NCBI GenBank assembly: GCA_000708835.1
Contig: DF237119.1
Coordinates: 98,364-162,363 of the forward strand
From: Klebsormidium nitens
Taxonomy: Eukaryota; Streptophyta; Klebsormidiophyceae; Klebsormidiales; Klebsormidiaceae
Direction: 5' to 3'
DNA length: 64,000 nucleotides
A program made the translations under genes and the position numbers. The first letter of the stretch is position 1. Each line of letters starts with the position of its first letter. Shown here piece by piece: positions 35,284-47,546 of this stretch. The notes beneath the pieces are model-generated. The model was not told where the DNA came from. It saw only the letters and a list, made by a program, of their open reading frames with translations, and did not search any database.

Positions 35284-37724
35284 CTACATGAAGACGGATC
35301 CAACAAGGGGCCCGCTTGGGGGATCCCCCCGCATCCTATCGTGGCTGCTTTCGTCCCGGGCCTCCCCCCGGTCACTGGCCTTCTCCTTGCGCTCCTTGGG
35401 ACAGGTTCCCCCGACAACGACGACAGGTACCGGGGAGTGGCTGACCAGGTAATTGCTCACACTGCCCAGCACCATACTGTAAAAACACAACGTAAATGAG
35501 GTTTGAGGGTTTAGAAAACGTGGCTCGGAATGGAGAAACAGAATCGATACTTCCCCAATGAACTGAGACGTGTCGATTGCATCATGTGGGGGGCCTGTGA
35601 GAAGTTTCTCTACAGTAGTTGCCACGTGGAAAGAGCTTTTCAAGGTGAGGACCATTCTGGGAGAGTAGACAAACGCTGAAAGATCTAGAGCGAAGTTGCG
35701 GACTGCGAGTGACTCAGGACCTCACCTGAGAATCGTCTCGAACGAATGGTGCAGATCGTAAGACAGACATCCGTGGCAAAAAAAGGGAATCCGCCTCGGC
35801 CTCCCCGCAAAACAATATGTTTCCTAAGCAGTCCAATCTTCCATTTGAAGACATCTCAACACCAACTGGTACAGGATCCACTTCGAGCGAGGTTTTATGT
35901 TCGTGTCTTCGGTAACGGAGAGCCAAGTTTGAAAGATCAAGGATCTCGAGAACTATCCACATTCTTCACGAACATGTATGAACCTCGAATCGACTTTGGA
36001 AACGAAGTGTAACCCGGGCCAGAAAGAGCAAGAAAGCCCACCTTTTGAACATCCCCCGGCCGCGCCTACCGACCACTACCAGGTCCACAGGGTGCTTCTC
36101 GACGTAGTCGGGGATGAGCACCCGGGGATCGCCCACCAGGACCACCGCCTCCGTCTCGACCTGCCATTAAAAGGGGCATTTGATTACGCGTGATCACCAG
36201 ACGGCTCAGTTTAGCGGCGGGTCTTTTCCGCCAAAATCAAGTGGAGACCGCTAGCGCCAATTGCCGAGTCTCGAGCCGGCGGACTGCGCAGCGACGGAAA
36301 GTTCGCAATTGCCGTGAAACAGTCGCCGCTCAATGACGTAGCTCTGACGTAGGTGGAACTGCCTGTTTCAAGACCCGCCGGGGATTGTAGATTCGGGGCG
36401 GAAAGTATTTGGAATCTGATCAGCGGGAGTAACTGTTCTGGGGCTGAACCCAATCTGGAAAAGGGATATGAAAATCGGGCAACGGCAGAAGAACCAAGGT
36501 GGTTCTGAACTTTTGAGAAGGCTAAGTCCATAAAATTGATGCATTTCTCAGTCTGAGAAGCTTCCCAACAAAGGTCAATCTAAGCAATCCGCCTGCTGAT
36601 TTGGATTCTGTGCCTCGAAGAAGCCTACGAACCAAGCCACGCGTTAGAATATGAGTTCAGAACGACCCTTGCAACAAATTTGTATCCAATCTGGAAAGAA
36701 GTTTTCGTACCGGAAGTTTGCACTTGAGATTCTCGACGTTGGAGAGGCACTCTTGCTTGAGCAGGTCCTTCACCACGGTCATCCCATCCTCATCGAGGCC
36801 TGCAAAATCTGCGGTGGCAGCGAGAAAGAGGAATTGACAAAGCACACAATCAAAAGCCGCGAACGAAACCGGGACATCCCAAAAGTTGGCACCCTGCTCG
36901 GCGGCTCAGTTATCTCTTGGGGCTCTCTTTTAACCCTCATGGGCTCTGTAATCCTGCCCCTAGAGGCCCCCCACCTGAAACGGATCAATATGTACCAAGT
37001 ACGACGTAGCAAAACTCTCCCCAAGATGGATCTTTTCGCAGTATAAACAGATTATCGGCCACAAGGCAGCCGAGGGAGGATACATGCAGCCGTGAATTTA
37101 GCTTGAACAAGCCTCCGTGCTGTCAAATTGATTTGGGCCGGAGCCAATGCCTACTAAAATAATGAAGTGAAGTGTCTATGCACAGAGACAATATGTATGA
37201 ATTTGACATTCCTAGGAACCAAATGGTTCTAAGGTGACGTAGAGATCAAGTCATCCTCTGCATGGATTGCAGATCCTCCACAATCGCCCACTTAAAGAAA
37301 GTCGGTCCATTTCATGTATCTCAATGGACTCGCACCCAGAAAATTGCAGATTTCAGCTCAGTGAGGGACAACACAAGCATGGAGTTGAAGACTCATGCCG
37401 CGCTTTTGCGTCATAATCAGGAATGAAATTGAAAGGAGGCGAGTTGTCTACTCACAAACGCGCAAGCGTCGCATGCTTGTTTCCTGTTCCACATTGGGAG
37501 CCCACCTGAGACGTCCTTGTATACAACTCACCCCGAGTGTCTTGTATCGCCTGAAAGAGTACAATCCTGTCGCCCTTCTCCGGGTCCACCAGCTTGTCTA
37601 CCGCAAACTGGAGCGCGCGCGCGGCCGCGTCCGAGTTGTCGAACGCGCACAGGACGCGCTTGCCGTCCGTGCTGCCTGCGCGCCGCGCACCTGCTTCGTT
37701 GCATGATTTGTCCTTGGAAGCCAT
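35284..37724 (-). CDS. Universal stress protein USP-6 (DNSD sub-family)
   Basis: Minus-strand exons 37724-37532, 36808-36711, 36160-36042 and 35476-35284; 603 nt, 200 residues. The start MASKDKSCNEAG resembles that of USP-8 (MASKEI). Core motifs: KRVLCAFDNSDAAARALQFA, exon 2 GLDEDGMTVVKDLLKQE, exon 3 VETEAVVLVGDPRVLIPDY with LVVVGRRG, and exon 4 MVLGSVSNYLVSHSPVPVVV. The ATP motif G-RR-G-x9-GS (about residue 128) is intact. Exon 4 is long: after VVVVGG comes a charged tail of about 45 residues (CPKERKEKASDRGEARDESS, then MRGDPPSGPLV) that the DGS sub-family lacks. Divergent partner of USP-7. Confidence 0.9.
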
Positions 37725-38706
37725 GTGCCCGCGCGCTTGGAATGGAAGGATTGCGGAAAGAAGTCCCTGTCTACGAAGCGGAATTCTGGTCGAACCGCGC
37801 GCAAAGTAAGTGGAGAATCGGGTCCTCCCTGCCCTTTCGCCTTTATTGCGCGCTTTCTTTGAACCTATTCCAAGTTTCCCTCAGCTCAGAATCTGGGCTT
37901 TTTCTGGTTTCCTTTGCGTGCCTTATAGGATCTTACATGCATTCACCTCCAACTTGATCGAAGTAACATGCAAGAAGGCTTGCGTTCTCTCTTAAAGACC
38001 CAATTTGACGAATATCGCAAACACTTGTGATGCGGTACCCATATCAGACCTCCAGCATTGAAGAGAGAGGAGTCTTCGGTTTTTGGCCACGCCGTATGGT
38101 GCTCATTTCGAAAGTCTGAAACCTGGTACGGATGTTTGCTCGACAATGTCCTCGAGTTTCCCAGGTAAGACGATTTTCGCGCGCTCAACTCTGAACCAAA
38201 TCAAGACTCCACCTTCGATTCGATACCGCTGAACTCTATACGACTGGGTGACAATGCTGGTTCAATCGTCCAGAACCTCAGTCTCTGCCTTCGTTTGAGC
38301 AGGAAAGGTTCCCAGATTCCTCATGTTGTGCACTTCTAAAGACGCGCCCTTCTATCCGGTGAATGATCGAACGAGTCGACCCTCCAACATTGTAAACCAG
38401 CTGTGAAGTGTCGACCAAAAAAGCTGCAGTTTCCCAAGAATCTTTAGATGATAGTAACCAGAGGCAGTTTCAAAGCGAGCAGGCGCCTCATGCAAACGCG
38501 TTCAGGCCTTCGCGCGCCGTTGCTATGCAATCCTCTGATTGCGAATCCTTCCAGCCCTTTATTCCAGACCCAGAATTCCTGGTGCCCTTCTGAATTTTGC
38601 TTGAAGTCTGCGTTCGAGAGTCATGAGTTCCTGCTGAGAAGCGCGCTTCTTCAGGGCAGCTGAGAGAAAAATTCTTCATCCTAGCTTCCCGTGCGCCCAC
38701 CAGAAC
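37725..38706. promoter_or_regulatory. Shared divergent promoter region of USP-6 and USP-7
   Basis: A 982-bp interval between divergent start codons. It must hold both promoters. No TATA box stands out and no other gene is recognised. Confidence 0.5.
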
Positions 38707-41416
38707 ATGGCGTCCGCCCCCGTGAAGACGGAATGTCCGTCGGAACCGCCTCTGCCCCGGAAGCCGTCCGAAACTGGCCGGGGCAAGCTCATCCTGTGCG
38801 CGCTGGACAATTCGGACGGGTCCGCAGCGGCGCTGCAGTTCGTGCTGGACAGGCTGGTCAAGCCGGAAGATGGCGACAAATTAATCCTGTTCCACGCGGC
38901 CAAGGACATCGACCTGAGTGAGCCACGTGGCACTCGTTGATTGGAAGAGCATTTGGACTGTGCTGTAAACGTGGTTGGAGGGCGAACTTGGTCTGGTTCT
39001 GGAGACTCGTTGGTTCCAGGGAAGCGTTCCCTCTGAGGTCATAGACGATTTTTGTCCGCATTCGCAGACATTGCGTGTCCTCTTGAAGCTTTCTGGGTTG
39101 CTTGGGGGCGTATTCCTAGTTTCGTGTGAAATGGTGGTCTACTTGGATTGCGTGCACGACAGACTCTTCGAGGATGTACCAGTCAGCTGTTCTTTGGAGA
39201 CATCAGCTTTAGGAAGTAGGCATCAGTTTTGGTGGTAGTAAGCTTGTTTATTCTCGGTTACAAAACACAGCTCGCATCAGTGGCAGGAAGGGGGATCCTG
39301 CCACTTTTGCTTCTCAGAGCTTCTGACCCAGTTCAGGTCCTTATACATGAATCCAGGCCCTAGCGAGTTGTTAGTTTTGAGGCGGAGGTTGTGAAGCACG
39401 TACGCCTCTGCTGGTTGCTCGATATCGGGAGCTCACTCTTTTAATATGTATCTAGAAGCATCATGTGTCCGCATTTCCAAAGATGGTCAAATTGTCAGAT
39501 CTTATTGTGTTATCGCTCAATAGCTGATTGTTCGTAGCAAGGGGGAATCCAGAAACTTTGTTGTGACAAAGATCTTAAAGACCCTTCCGGATCCGGCCGC
39601 GGCCCCGCCCCATTGCAGTTGCGTCTCGCAGATCCGCACCAAGGCCTAGGCATCGAGCTTTCCGTCAATTTTACCATTTTGCTGAATTCTGAGCTTGTTT
39701 CCTGCAGTCTGCACCAACGCGGAGCTCATGTTTGTACCCGACAGTGACATCGACGTGATGCAAGATCGCATCAGGCAAAAGTGCGTTGACGCTCTGGAGA
39801 TGCTAAAGCCTGAAATCCAGGTGAGCGAGTCGTTTAGTGTCAAAGCTGGCCGTTTCCTGGTTGCATGATCAGAGATACCGCGCAGCACTGCCGAGGGCTG
39901 ACCCGAATGCGACGATGCACATTTCCTCTCCGCTCTAGGCCTTCTCGGGTCCGCTTCTGTGAAGTGGTCCTACTTCTGGGCCGCTTGGGATTGGCAGCCA
40001 TCATTTTGTACTTTTTTGATTGCCTGGGACTGTGCACGCTGAGCTGATCGTTCTTTACATAAACTGACCAAGCTTCTGGCGTGGGCAGTCAGGGAAACTT
40101 AAAGCATCTTTATCAGTTGCAAAACCCAGATCGAGGCCGGAGATGCAGAATTTTCGTCTTAATGGGAAGGGCATTTGAATCATCGCCTTCGACCGCCAAA
40201 CGGCCCTGACAGCGTCTTCTACCGTAGAAAGAAAGCTCGCAACCCCGTCCTGCGTCGAACAGGAGGCGCCCCCATCAAACTCGCTAAAGACTGCGCTTTC
40301 TAGACAGGTTTGATCATTCGTATCAAGCCTAATCCAAATTTTCCGAATCTGCACAGGTGGAGACGGAGGTGGTCGTGGAGGTGGGGGATCCCCGGCAGCT
40401 GATCCCCGAACACGTGAAGCAGCACCACGTGGACATGGTGGTGGTCGGAACACGTGGCCGGGGGCCATTCAAGAGGTGGGCTTCTTGTTCGCACAGGAGA
40501 TGTTGGCAGCTAACCAGGCGAGCTACCAGAGTTGATTCTTAGATTGATTCTACAAATACCCGGGACTTAAACCTTGTTCCGAGGCTGGTTCCCGCCCAGA
40601 TCTGGTTATCGGACGTATAACCACTTACTAACCAAACCAGAACCGATTCAGAACCATCCTTGGTTAAGGGCCAAAATTTCCTGTGTCGGAGCCGTTTCTC
40701 GTCCCCCCCCCCTCCCCGATTCTCTGTCCAGCTCGCTTTTCCGTTTCCGAGCTTTTCTTCTTCCCTTTGACGCGGGCGGTCGTTCTTGGGACGGGTAATC
40801 TAAACTGTGGACTTCTTTGTCTCGCGATTCTTGATCTGCCACAAAAAATGGTGGAAAGTCTCCAGCCACCTTGGCAACTTCCCCCTCGAGCGACTCTCTT
40901 TCGCGAAGACATCGCCTACGCTCGATTTGTCCACCCTTCTTTTCGTATCCCTCCGTTCTTCCGATGCCCCGTGCTTGAACAATTCAGACGCTCCTCGGGA
41001 TCGATTCAAGCAGCGACGAATCTTAAGGCCTTGTATCACGAAGTAAGGACTCGTTTCTGGACATCCTCTTTCGCACTTTTCCAAGCAGCGTCCTTCCATA
41101 CTTGTTCGAGTAAACACTCTTTTCAAAGGAAAACCCTCGCCTTCCTTACGGACTCAGCCAGAAGATTGTATCCGCCATCCGCCGTGTGCAAGTCCACTAA
41201 CCGAGCACGGTTAGCGGTGGGTTATTCCCTTCGAATCGACGCAAGTTTCTCCGCTTCTACTGCAGCCTCCTTTTGGGCAGCGTAAGCAGCCACCTGTCCA
41301 GGCACTGCCCGGTGCCGGTTCTTCTCGTCCCCACCCCCAAGTCGCTACCGCACGATGAGGCGCGCAAGAAACCCGCTTCTGAACCGGGAAGTTCGCCGGG
41401 GAAGGAGCAGGTTTAG
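38707..41416 (+). CDS. Universal stress protein USP-7 (DNSD sub-family)
   Basis: Exons 38707-38917, 39708-39820, 40357-40475 and 41266-41416; 594 nt, 197 residues, TAG at 41414. It starts MASAPVKTECPSEPPLPRKP. Core motifs: KLILCALDNSDGSAAALQFV, exon 2 NAELMFVPDSDIDVMQDRI, exon 3 VETEVVVEVGDPRQLIPEH with MVVVGTRGRGPFK, and exon 4 LLLGSVSSHLSRHCPVPVLL followed by a basic/acidic tail (PHDEARKKPASEPGSSPGKE). The ATP motif G-TR-G-x9-GS (about residue 139) is intact. Exon 2 length (113 nt) and the MFVPD motif are shared with USP-8. Confidence 0.91.
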
Positions 41417-43781
41417 GGTTTAGCTGGGCGCCGATCGGAACGCGGCTGGTGGGCTCCGATTGAGCTCGGTCGAAGACACTCCTGACCAATCCTGGGCTCT
41501 TGGTTGCGGCCGCGGCATGTAGGAGAGCCTAAGCTTTATATCGAACGTACTGTTTACTGCAGCTAAGAAGTGTGAAATCTCAACAGGGAGAGACGTGCTA
41601 GACCGCTTGCAATCTGGGGCCCTACTAGTGTGTGACGTTGTAATGGGAAATGTGGTCGTCGAATTGTCTTCCAGAAGTATCCAGTAGTCTCAAAACTTCG
41701 TTGAGACAAGCGGATACATAGCAGAGGGTACGATAGAGGGTACTTCATAAATATATTCTGTACCGTTCGAAACATGCCCTGACGTACGGGCCCTCGCCTT
41801 GATCTGTCTTTGTTGCAAGTGGCGAATGTAGAACTCCAAGCTAGGAGAACAAAAACCAATGAGAAGGGCAGAAGAGGGAAACCTCACTGCAGAGGGTCAC
41901 ATGATGGAGTGCAATGCCCGAGAGTCTTCTACTACGCCGTATGCTGTGGCTCCACGATTTTCGCATGATGCGTGCACTACTCCGAGGCTCCTATCTGTCG
42001 CTTTTAAGCCCATGGTACATTCTGCTCCTCGTACTAAGACCAGCCTGGACAGTCATCATGCGGCTGATTGCTTACTCGAACCGTCCCGGTTCCATTCGAC
42101 ATTTGCCCGTTCCGTTCCATCAATTGTTGGCTAAAAGAAGGATGATGTCATCAATACATAACTAACCCCCGCCCACTACTCTAAAGCGTAAAGTGGGCCA
42201 CTCGTGCGAAGGTTGGAAGCCTCTTCCAAGCGCTAGAAATCGGCGCCCAACTGACGTTAAACATGCTCGCTATTGCATAATGGGCGTCTATTACGTTAAA
42301 AAAGGCGAGCGCATGCTTTGCGTACATGCTCAATGCGAACGTAGTGGCGTCAGATTGACTTGAAGGGGCATGCGCTGCACATATAAGTTACGTACTTCAG
42401 CTCTACGTAAGCACACCCTTTCAGTGACTTCCATGATGCATACTCCAATGATGTTTAAGACACATGTACCGTAATCTTAAAAGTAGCTTAACCTTCGATG
42501 GGCATCGTGTCAAAATATTTGTGCAATGGCGTCTGGACCTCCGGAAAAAAACCGGCCACCAGGGGGGTGCGGTCAGAAATAGAGACGAAAAACACCGGCC
42601 ACCAGGGGTACCCAAGCCCCGGCGAGGAACAATTTGAGATTAGATATATACGACGATGGGGCCTGCAATCAAATTGCTCCACGTTGAGAATTCGAACCAA
42701 TCTACTTACAGAGGACTAGTGTGCGATTCAGAGCCGTATAAGACAACAACTGGGTTACATATGCGGCTGGACCCTTCATTTTTTTAGACAAAACCCGTTT
42801 TGGCATCTCGTCCTAGACCGGTCGGTTGGTGTGGCCTGTCCCATGCGGCTTCTCGCAGGGGGCGGGCAACCAATTTGGTACATATATACGAGGTTGAGCG
42901 TTTACTTATAGGCAGACTTTTCGACAATTTTGTGGGTTTTGATTGCTGATGAAGATGCTCAACCGGGCACCGGCCACCAGCCCCCTCGACTCTTCGCCAG
43001 GGAGCTTCGAGAACCGGCCACCAGCCCCATCAAAGAGATTCGAAAAAGCGGATGTCCGGACGCCACTGCATAGGTGTTTTGACACGATGCCATGCGAGCA
43101 TCATCGAGGTAGCGTGTAACTCTCTCGAGAGCTTGAAGAGCACCAGCCTCAAAGGGAGGCATGACTCTGCATGTTTCCACACCAGGTTCTTGTAACCTGC
43201 AGACTCAAGTACGGCGACTCCCTGCTTAGCCCGAGAAGCTTCTGACAAGGTTATTTGGGCAGGACGGACATCAAGGTGCCGCTAGCAAGCATCTGCAGAA
43301 TTTGGGCACTCTACTTTGTGCACTAGTAGATACGTAGTAAGTAAATGAGGAAAAGGGGGAAAGAAAAGGTCGTTGGGCTTTTTGATTGAAAATATACAGG
43401 AGGTAGGAGTTTCCATAGACGCACTTCTATCGGGTTCGTTTGTCACGGAGCAACCGAAGTATGTGATCTTGAAGCCCGTTCCGCAGAACATTTTTTCTTA
43501 GCACGTGACTACTCTAAAACGGAGATACTGCATCTCTTCTAACGTACTATACAAACTCGTCTTTCGACAATAGGTAAATCGTACAGAGTCCTATTGAAAT
43601 TTTAGAAGGGTCCAACGAGAGACCGCTCCTTGCTTATGTACTCCTTTCTTGCATACAAACCCGTTCAATACATTGCACAAAATCTCTCTTCCATCTGACA
43701 TAGGCCATACCGTCATCAACAGCTGTCTTTTTGAGCGCCGTCTGCACGCACATGCTCCTGATGACGTCAGCGCCAGCGCTT
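41417..43781. other. Intergenic between convergent USP-7 and USP-8
   Basis: A 2.4-kb interval, the longest tail-to-tail gap in the array. It holds four copies of ACCGGCCACCAG (separate entry) and no recognisable gene. Confidence 0.4.
42551..43024 (+). repeat. Four copies of the 12-mer ACCGGCCACCAG
   Basis: Exact copies lie at 42551-42562, 42594-42605, 42969-42980 and 43013-43024. They form two close pairs (43 and 44 bp apart); the first pair is followed by GGGG and the second by CCCC. All are in the same orientation. Confidence 0.8.
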
Positions 43782-46194
43782 TCAAGAAGCGGTCGCGTCG
43801 CTTTCCTTCTTCAGAAGCGATGCGGCAAACCTGGGGTTTGGGACGACGAGCACCGGAACCGGGCAGTGGCTGACCAGGTAGCTACTCACACTGCCCAGGA
43901 ACAGACTGCAGAGAACGTCGGGAAAACAGTAACGAATCTGCTCCCAAGCATCGAAAACTTTTGCGGGTTGAGAGTTCTCTTGTGCGAGTCGTTTTAGGAC
44001 CGGCTCTTGATGTCTTGCTGCCTCGGCCAGGTTCATGTTGTTTATCCCCACGGTTAGCTTCTTGCGGGTAACTCACAGCTTTTCGCATTTTGCTTCTTGC
44101 TGAGGGGCTTTGCGAAGCAGGCAAGGATCCTATTAATTGACCTACGAGGATCCAGAACAGTCTTTCCAGACAGGATCTGGGAAAGCACATGCAGGCGCGA
44201 TAATCTAAGATAGGGCATCGAGAAAAGATGACAACTCAGACATCCGCCTTCAAGGTAAGTCGATGGAATATGCTCGAATCTTCCGGTACAAACCAGATGC
44301 TGCCTCGAAGCGAGGGAGAACGTGACAACAAGCGGTTTCCCAATCGGAGTTGCGAGGAGCTTCTGGGCTGTCTAACAGTAGCCTGTTGACAGCAACCGAA
44401 CTTTCTTTTTCCTTTTCAGGAGCCGCTTTGGACGCAAGCACTGCCCTAAAACGGGACAATTCGTCTCCTAGGACTTAGACACGAAGGGATTTCGGCCTAC
44501 TTTGCGAGCTTATTTTCGAACTCTTGCCGGATACCTTGGCAAAGTCTTGAACTAGTTTGTTCCGGGAGAGGGGTTTGATTGGATATGACTCTTTGCGTCC
44601 GCATACGAGGCCGAAGACATTCAAGAAACCCAGCATACAGAAAAGGTTTTCAGATGACGTGGCAGATTTTTACTTCTGCACGGAGGAGCCCACCTCTTGA
44701 ACTTGCCCCGCCCCCGTGTACCGACCACCACCATGTCAACCGGATGCTTGGTGACGTAGTCAGGGATCAGCTGCCGGGGATCCCCCGGGAGAACCACCAA
44801 CTCGGCGTCTACCTGTGCGAACGGAAGGAGAGTGCAAGTATCAGACACGGCCAATTTGAGTCGCGGCTCGATAGGCGAAAGAAACTTGTATTTGTCCTCC
44901 AGAACAGATGATGGGATTATTGGAGCTTTGGAGCTCCAGTTTGGTCTGGTAGAGGTGCAGTTCGGCGTCTGATTGTTAAAATCAGCTGTATGTAAGGGCG
45001 CTGATCCAAGCCCCTAATTCCGTGCTGGGGTGACCGAATGTAGATCTTGCAGGATAGGACGAGCGGACTTTACAAAACCGACCAGGCAACCCACACGAAA
45101 GAACGGCAGGCTGCTGAATTGATTTTGTTAGTACCAATTGTAATTGAACTTCATGCATATTTGTTGCCTAGCTATGTGCTTCTAGCTCGCTTCTGGCTCA
45201 AAAGGGGGAATTTTAGCTACACTCGCAGCAGAAAGTTTGTGCCGTCTTAAATCGACGGGGTACAAGATTAACGTTGTAATCGGTTCAATATGACCAGAGG
45301 GACTCCTGGGGTACATAAGTTGACTTTGGGGATAGGATTTCTGCAATCAGGGTGATATGAAAGTACCTGGAGACACCTCTCACCAGCTGGTTGCTGGAGA
45401 AGCTTTTAAGCATTTGAGCAGAGACTTCACTGCCTACCTTGAATTGTTCCTTGATCTTCTTCAGGTTGGACAAGCACAGCTCCACGAGGCGCTCTTGGGC
45501 GGCGGCAATCTGGTTGTCTGGGACGAACATGAACTCCACGTCATCATACACTGTAGAACCAAACAAGAATATAAGGCTTCGCCACAGACTCTATCCACAA
45601 CGCTTTGCTTAAAGGAAACTTCTCAAAGCAGACTTCTCAAAGCGGACTTCTCTTTGAGTGGACAGGGCCTGACAATGAGAACAAGCGTGTGTTCACAGGA
45701 TCGTCCTACGTTGTTCTTTGAGGTGTGACTATCATACGCTGAATACGACACACGTCGTCAAGTTGAACGAGCACAGAGTTCGTCACAGGTTCGTCAAAAT
45801 AAGTTGACTGCGTCGCAAGCGTCTCCTGAGATTTGATTATAACGGAGATGGCTTTGCTATACAAGCCTTTGACCGCAATGCCTTGCAAAATCTAGCTGAA
45901 CGTTTTGACTCAAAGTTGTGCAGGGCAGTGCAGCTGAATTCAAGCAAGACAATCTAGTAGCACCAATCCTGCTCAACTCAAATCTCAAATTGCTCAACTC
46001 GCAAGCTTACTGTCAATGACCCTTGCCGCCTGGAACAGGATGAGCTTGTCGCCATCCTCCGGTTTCACAAGCGCATCCAGCACGAACTGCAGCGCCAGCG
46101 CGGACGCGTCCGAATTGTCCAAAGCGCACAGCACGCGCTTTCCGAGGGTGGCCTTCGACCGCCGGTTGCTTGTGGCGATCTCTTTGGAAGCCAT
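43782..46194 (-). CDS. Universal stress protein USP-8 (DNSD sub-family)
   Basis: Minus-strand exons 46194-46011, 45550-45438, 44812-44694 and 43905-43782; 540 nt, 179 residues. The start is ATG 46194 (MASKEIATSNRRSK), chosen over an upstream in-frame start because it aligns with the USP-6 start and gives a normal N-terminus. Core motifs: KRVLCALDNSDASALALQFV, exon 2 VYDDVEFMFVPDNQIAAAQE, exon 3 VDAELVVLPGDPRQLIPDY with MVVVGTRGRGKFK, and exon 4 LFLGSVSSYLVSHCPVPVLV. The ATP motif G-TR-G-x9-GS (about residue 130) is intact. It is the last member of the array and divergent from the SP-RING gene. A 15-bp triplicate repeat lies in intron 1. Confidence 0.9.
45617..45656. repeat. Short tandem repeat in USP-8 intron 1
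   Basis: Three imperfect tandem copies of a unit of about 15 bp based on ACTTCTCAAAGC(A/G)G. Confidence 0.6.
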
Positions 46195-47546
46195 GTGGCG
46201 AGGGGCGTGAGCTGTTTTGAAAGGAACTGAGGGAGCGCAGGTCAGTGCAAAATGCGTAGTGTGGAATCTGCTCGGCAGCTCTAAACTCGTGGATTGCTCT
46301 GAAAAAGGACGGAGCAAGAATTCTTCTTTTCACGGATGAGGGGTCCAATGCAACTCGTTTGAGAACGGGTCCTGCTGCCACCGTATGAGAGCTTGTAATG
46401 ATCCACTGGAGCTCCACTGATACATTAGCAAATCTCAAATACACGGGGAATTAAACCAGCAGCTTTGCTAGACCCCCGGCGCAGTGATTGTGCTGAGTCA
46501 GCTTGGTTCAAGCACCCGGTGGGTGACGTTGGACTTGCAATTAAGGCTCCAAGCAGTACTAGTAAGGACAGGGCCGACCGTACACTTTAAATAGAAGCTA
46601 GCAGAGTGTGGGCGGATCTGTACTGTCCAAGGCCAAGCTAAGCCGGCTTACCTAGTATTGCACCGTCCTGCCCGGCAGACCGGCCCCCGCCCCCCGCCCG
46701 GCGCTCTCACTGGTTTGATTTCGCCATCATGTCGGCCGACGCTTCTCTTGAAAGCAACAGGTTGGCGATTTCCTGATTGGAACGGAATTTCACAGCCCGG
46801 GCGTCAAAGGAAACCAGCTAACTTTTTTTCCTGCGCCAAACCTTAGAATAATCTTACTGCGCCAGTGCTCAAGTGCTGATCTGGCGGCTGCTGAACAGTG
46901 AAAAGACGCAGCGCGGTGAGCGCGTCGCCCCCGCGTCGCCTTTCCGCGTCCTGCTTTGCAGAAAACGCAATCAGGAATATTCTTGCAACCCCACGTCAGT
47001 TGCCAGCTTGTCCGTTCAGTCCACCGGTCATCATTCTTGCAAGCTCGGGAGTCGGTACAACCGGAGTCCGCATGCCGACATCCAGGGCACCGCATTGTAC
47101 GGCAAAACGTCGGCGGCGCGCCGGCATTAACGACGTCCGGACTCCGTACACACTTAAACGGTCAGTCTTTTGCACGCGCGTTTACACGCGCATAAGCCGC
47201 AGCAAGCGAGTCGGCGCACTCCTTCATGGCCCCCCTGACTCATACTACGGTAGTCATAGGAGGCCCACAGGAGGGTGCTCTTCAGGAGAGCAGATGAGAA
47301 TCAGACATGCCTGATCTATGTATGGCTTCGATCAGGAAGGGGCACGAGTTGAGAGCGGAAAAGGCGGCCCATTGCACATGTGTGTAGGCAATTGCGACTT
47401 TGATCAGTCGATATTCTGGGGTGGGGCAGTTGTTAGCGAACAGCATGCGCGCCGGTCCGGTGTCCTTTCTTGAGACGCCCGGTGCACTTAGAATGTGCCC
47501 ATTCTTATGAGAGAGGATCAATGCAGTAAACCCCCTTCACTTCGCT
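46195..47546. promoter_or_regulatory. Divergent upstream region of USP-8 and the SP-RING gene
   Basis: A 1.35-kb interval between divergent starts. A TATTTAAA-like box (CTTTAAATAG near 46583) lies about 390 bp upstream of USP-8. No other gene is recognised. Confidence 0.45.
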
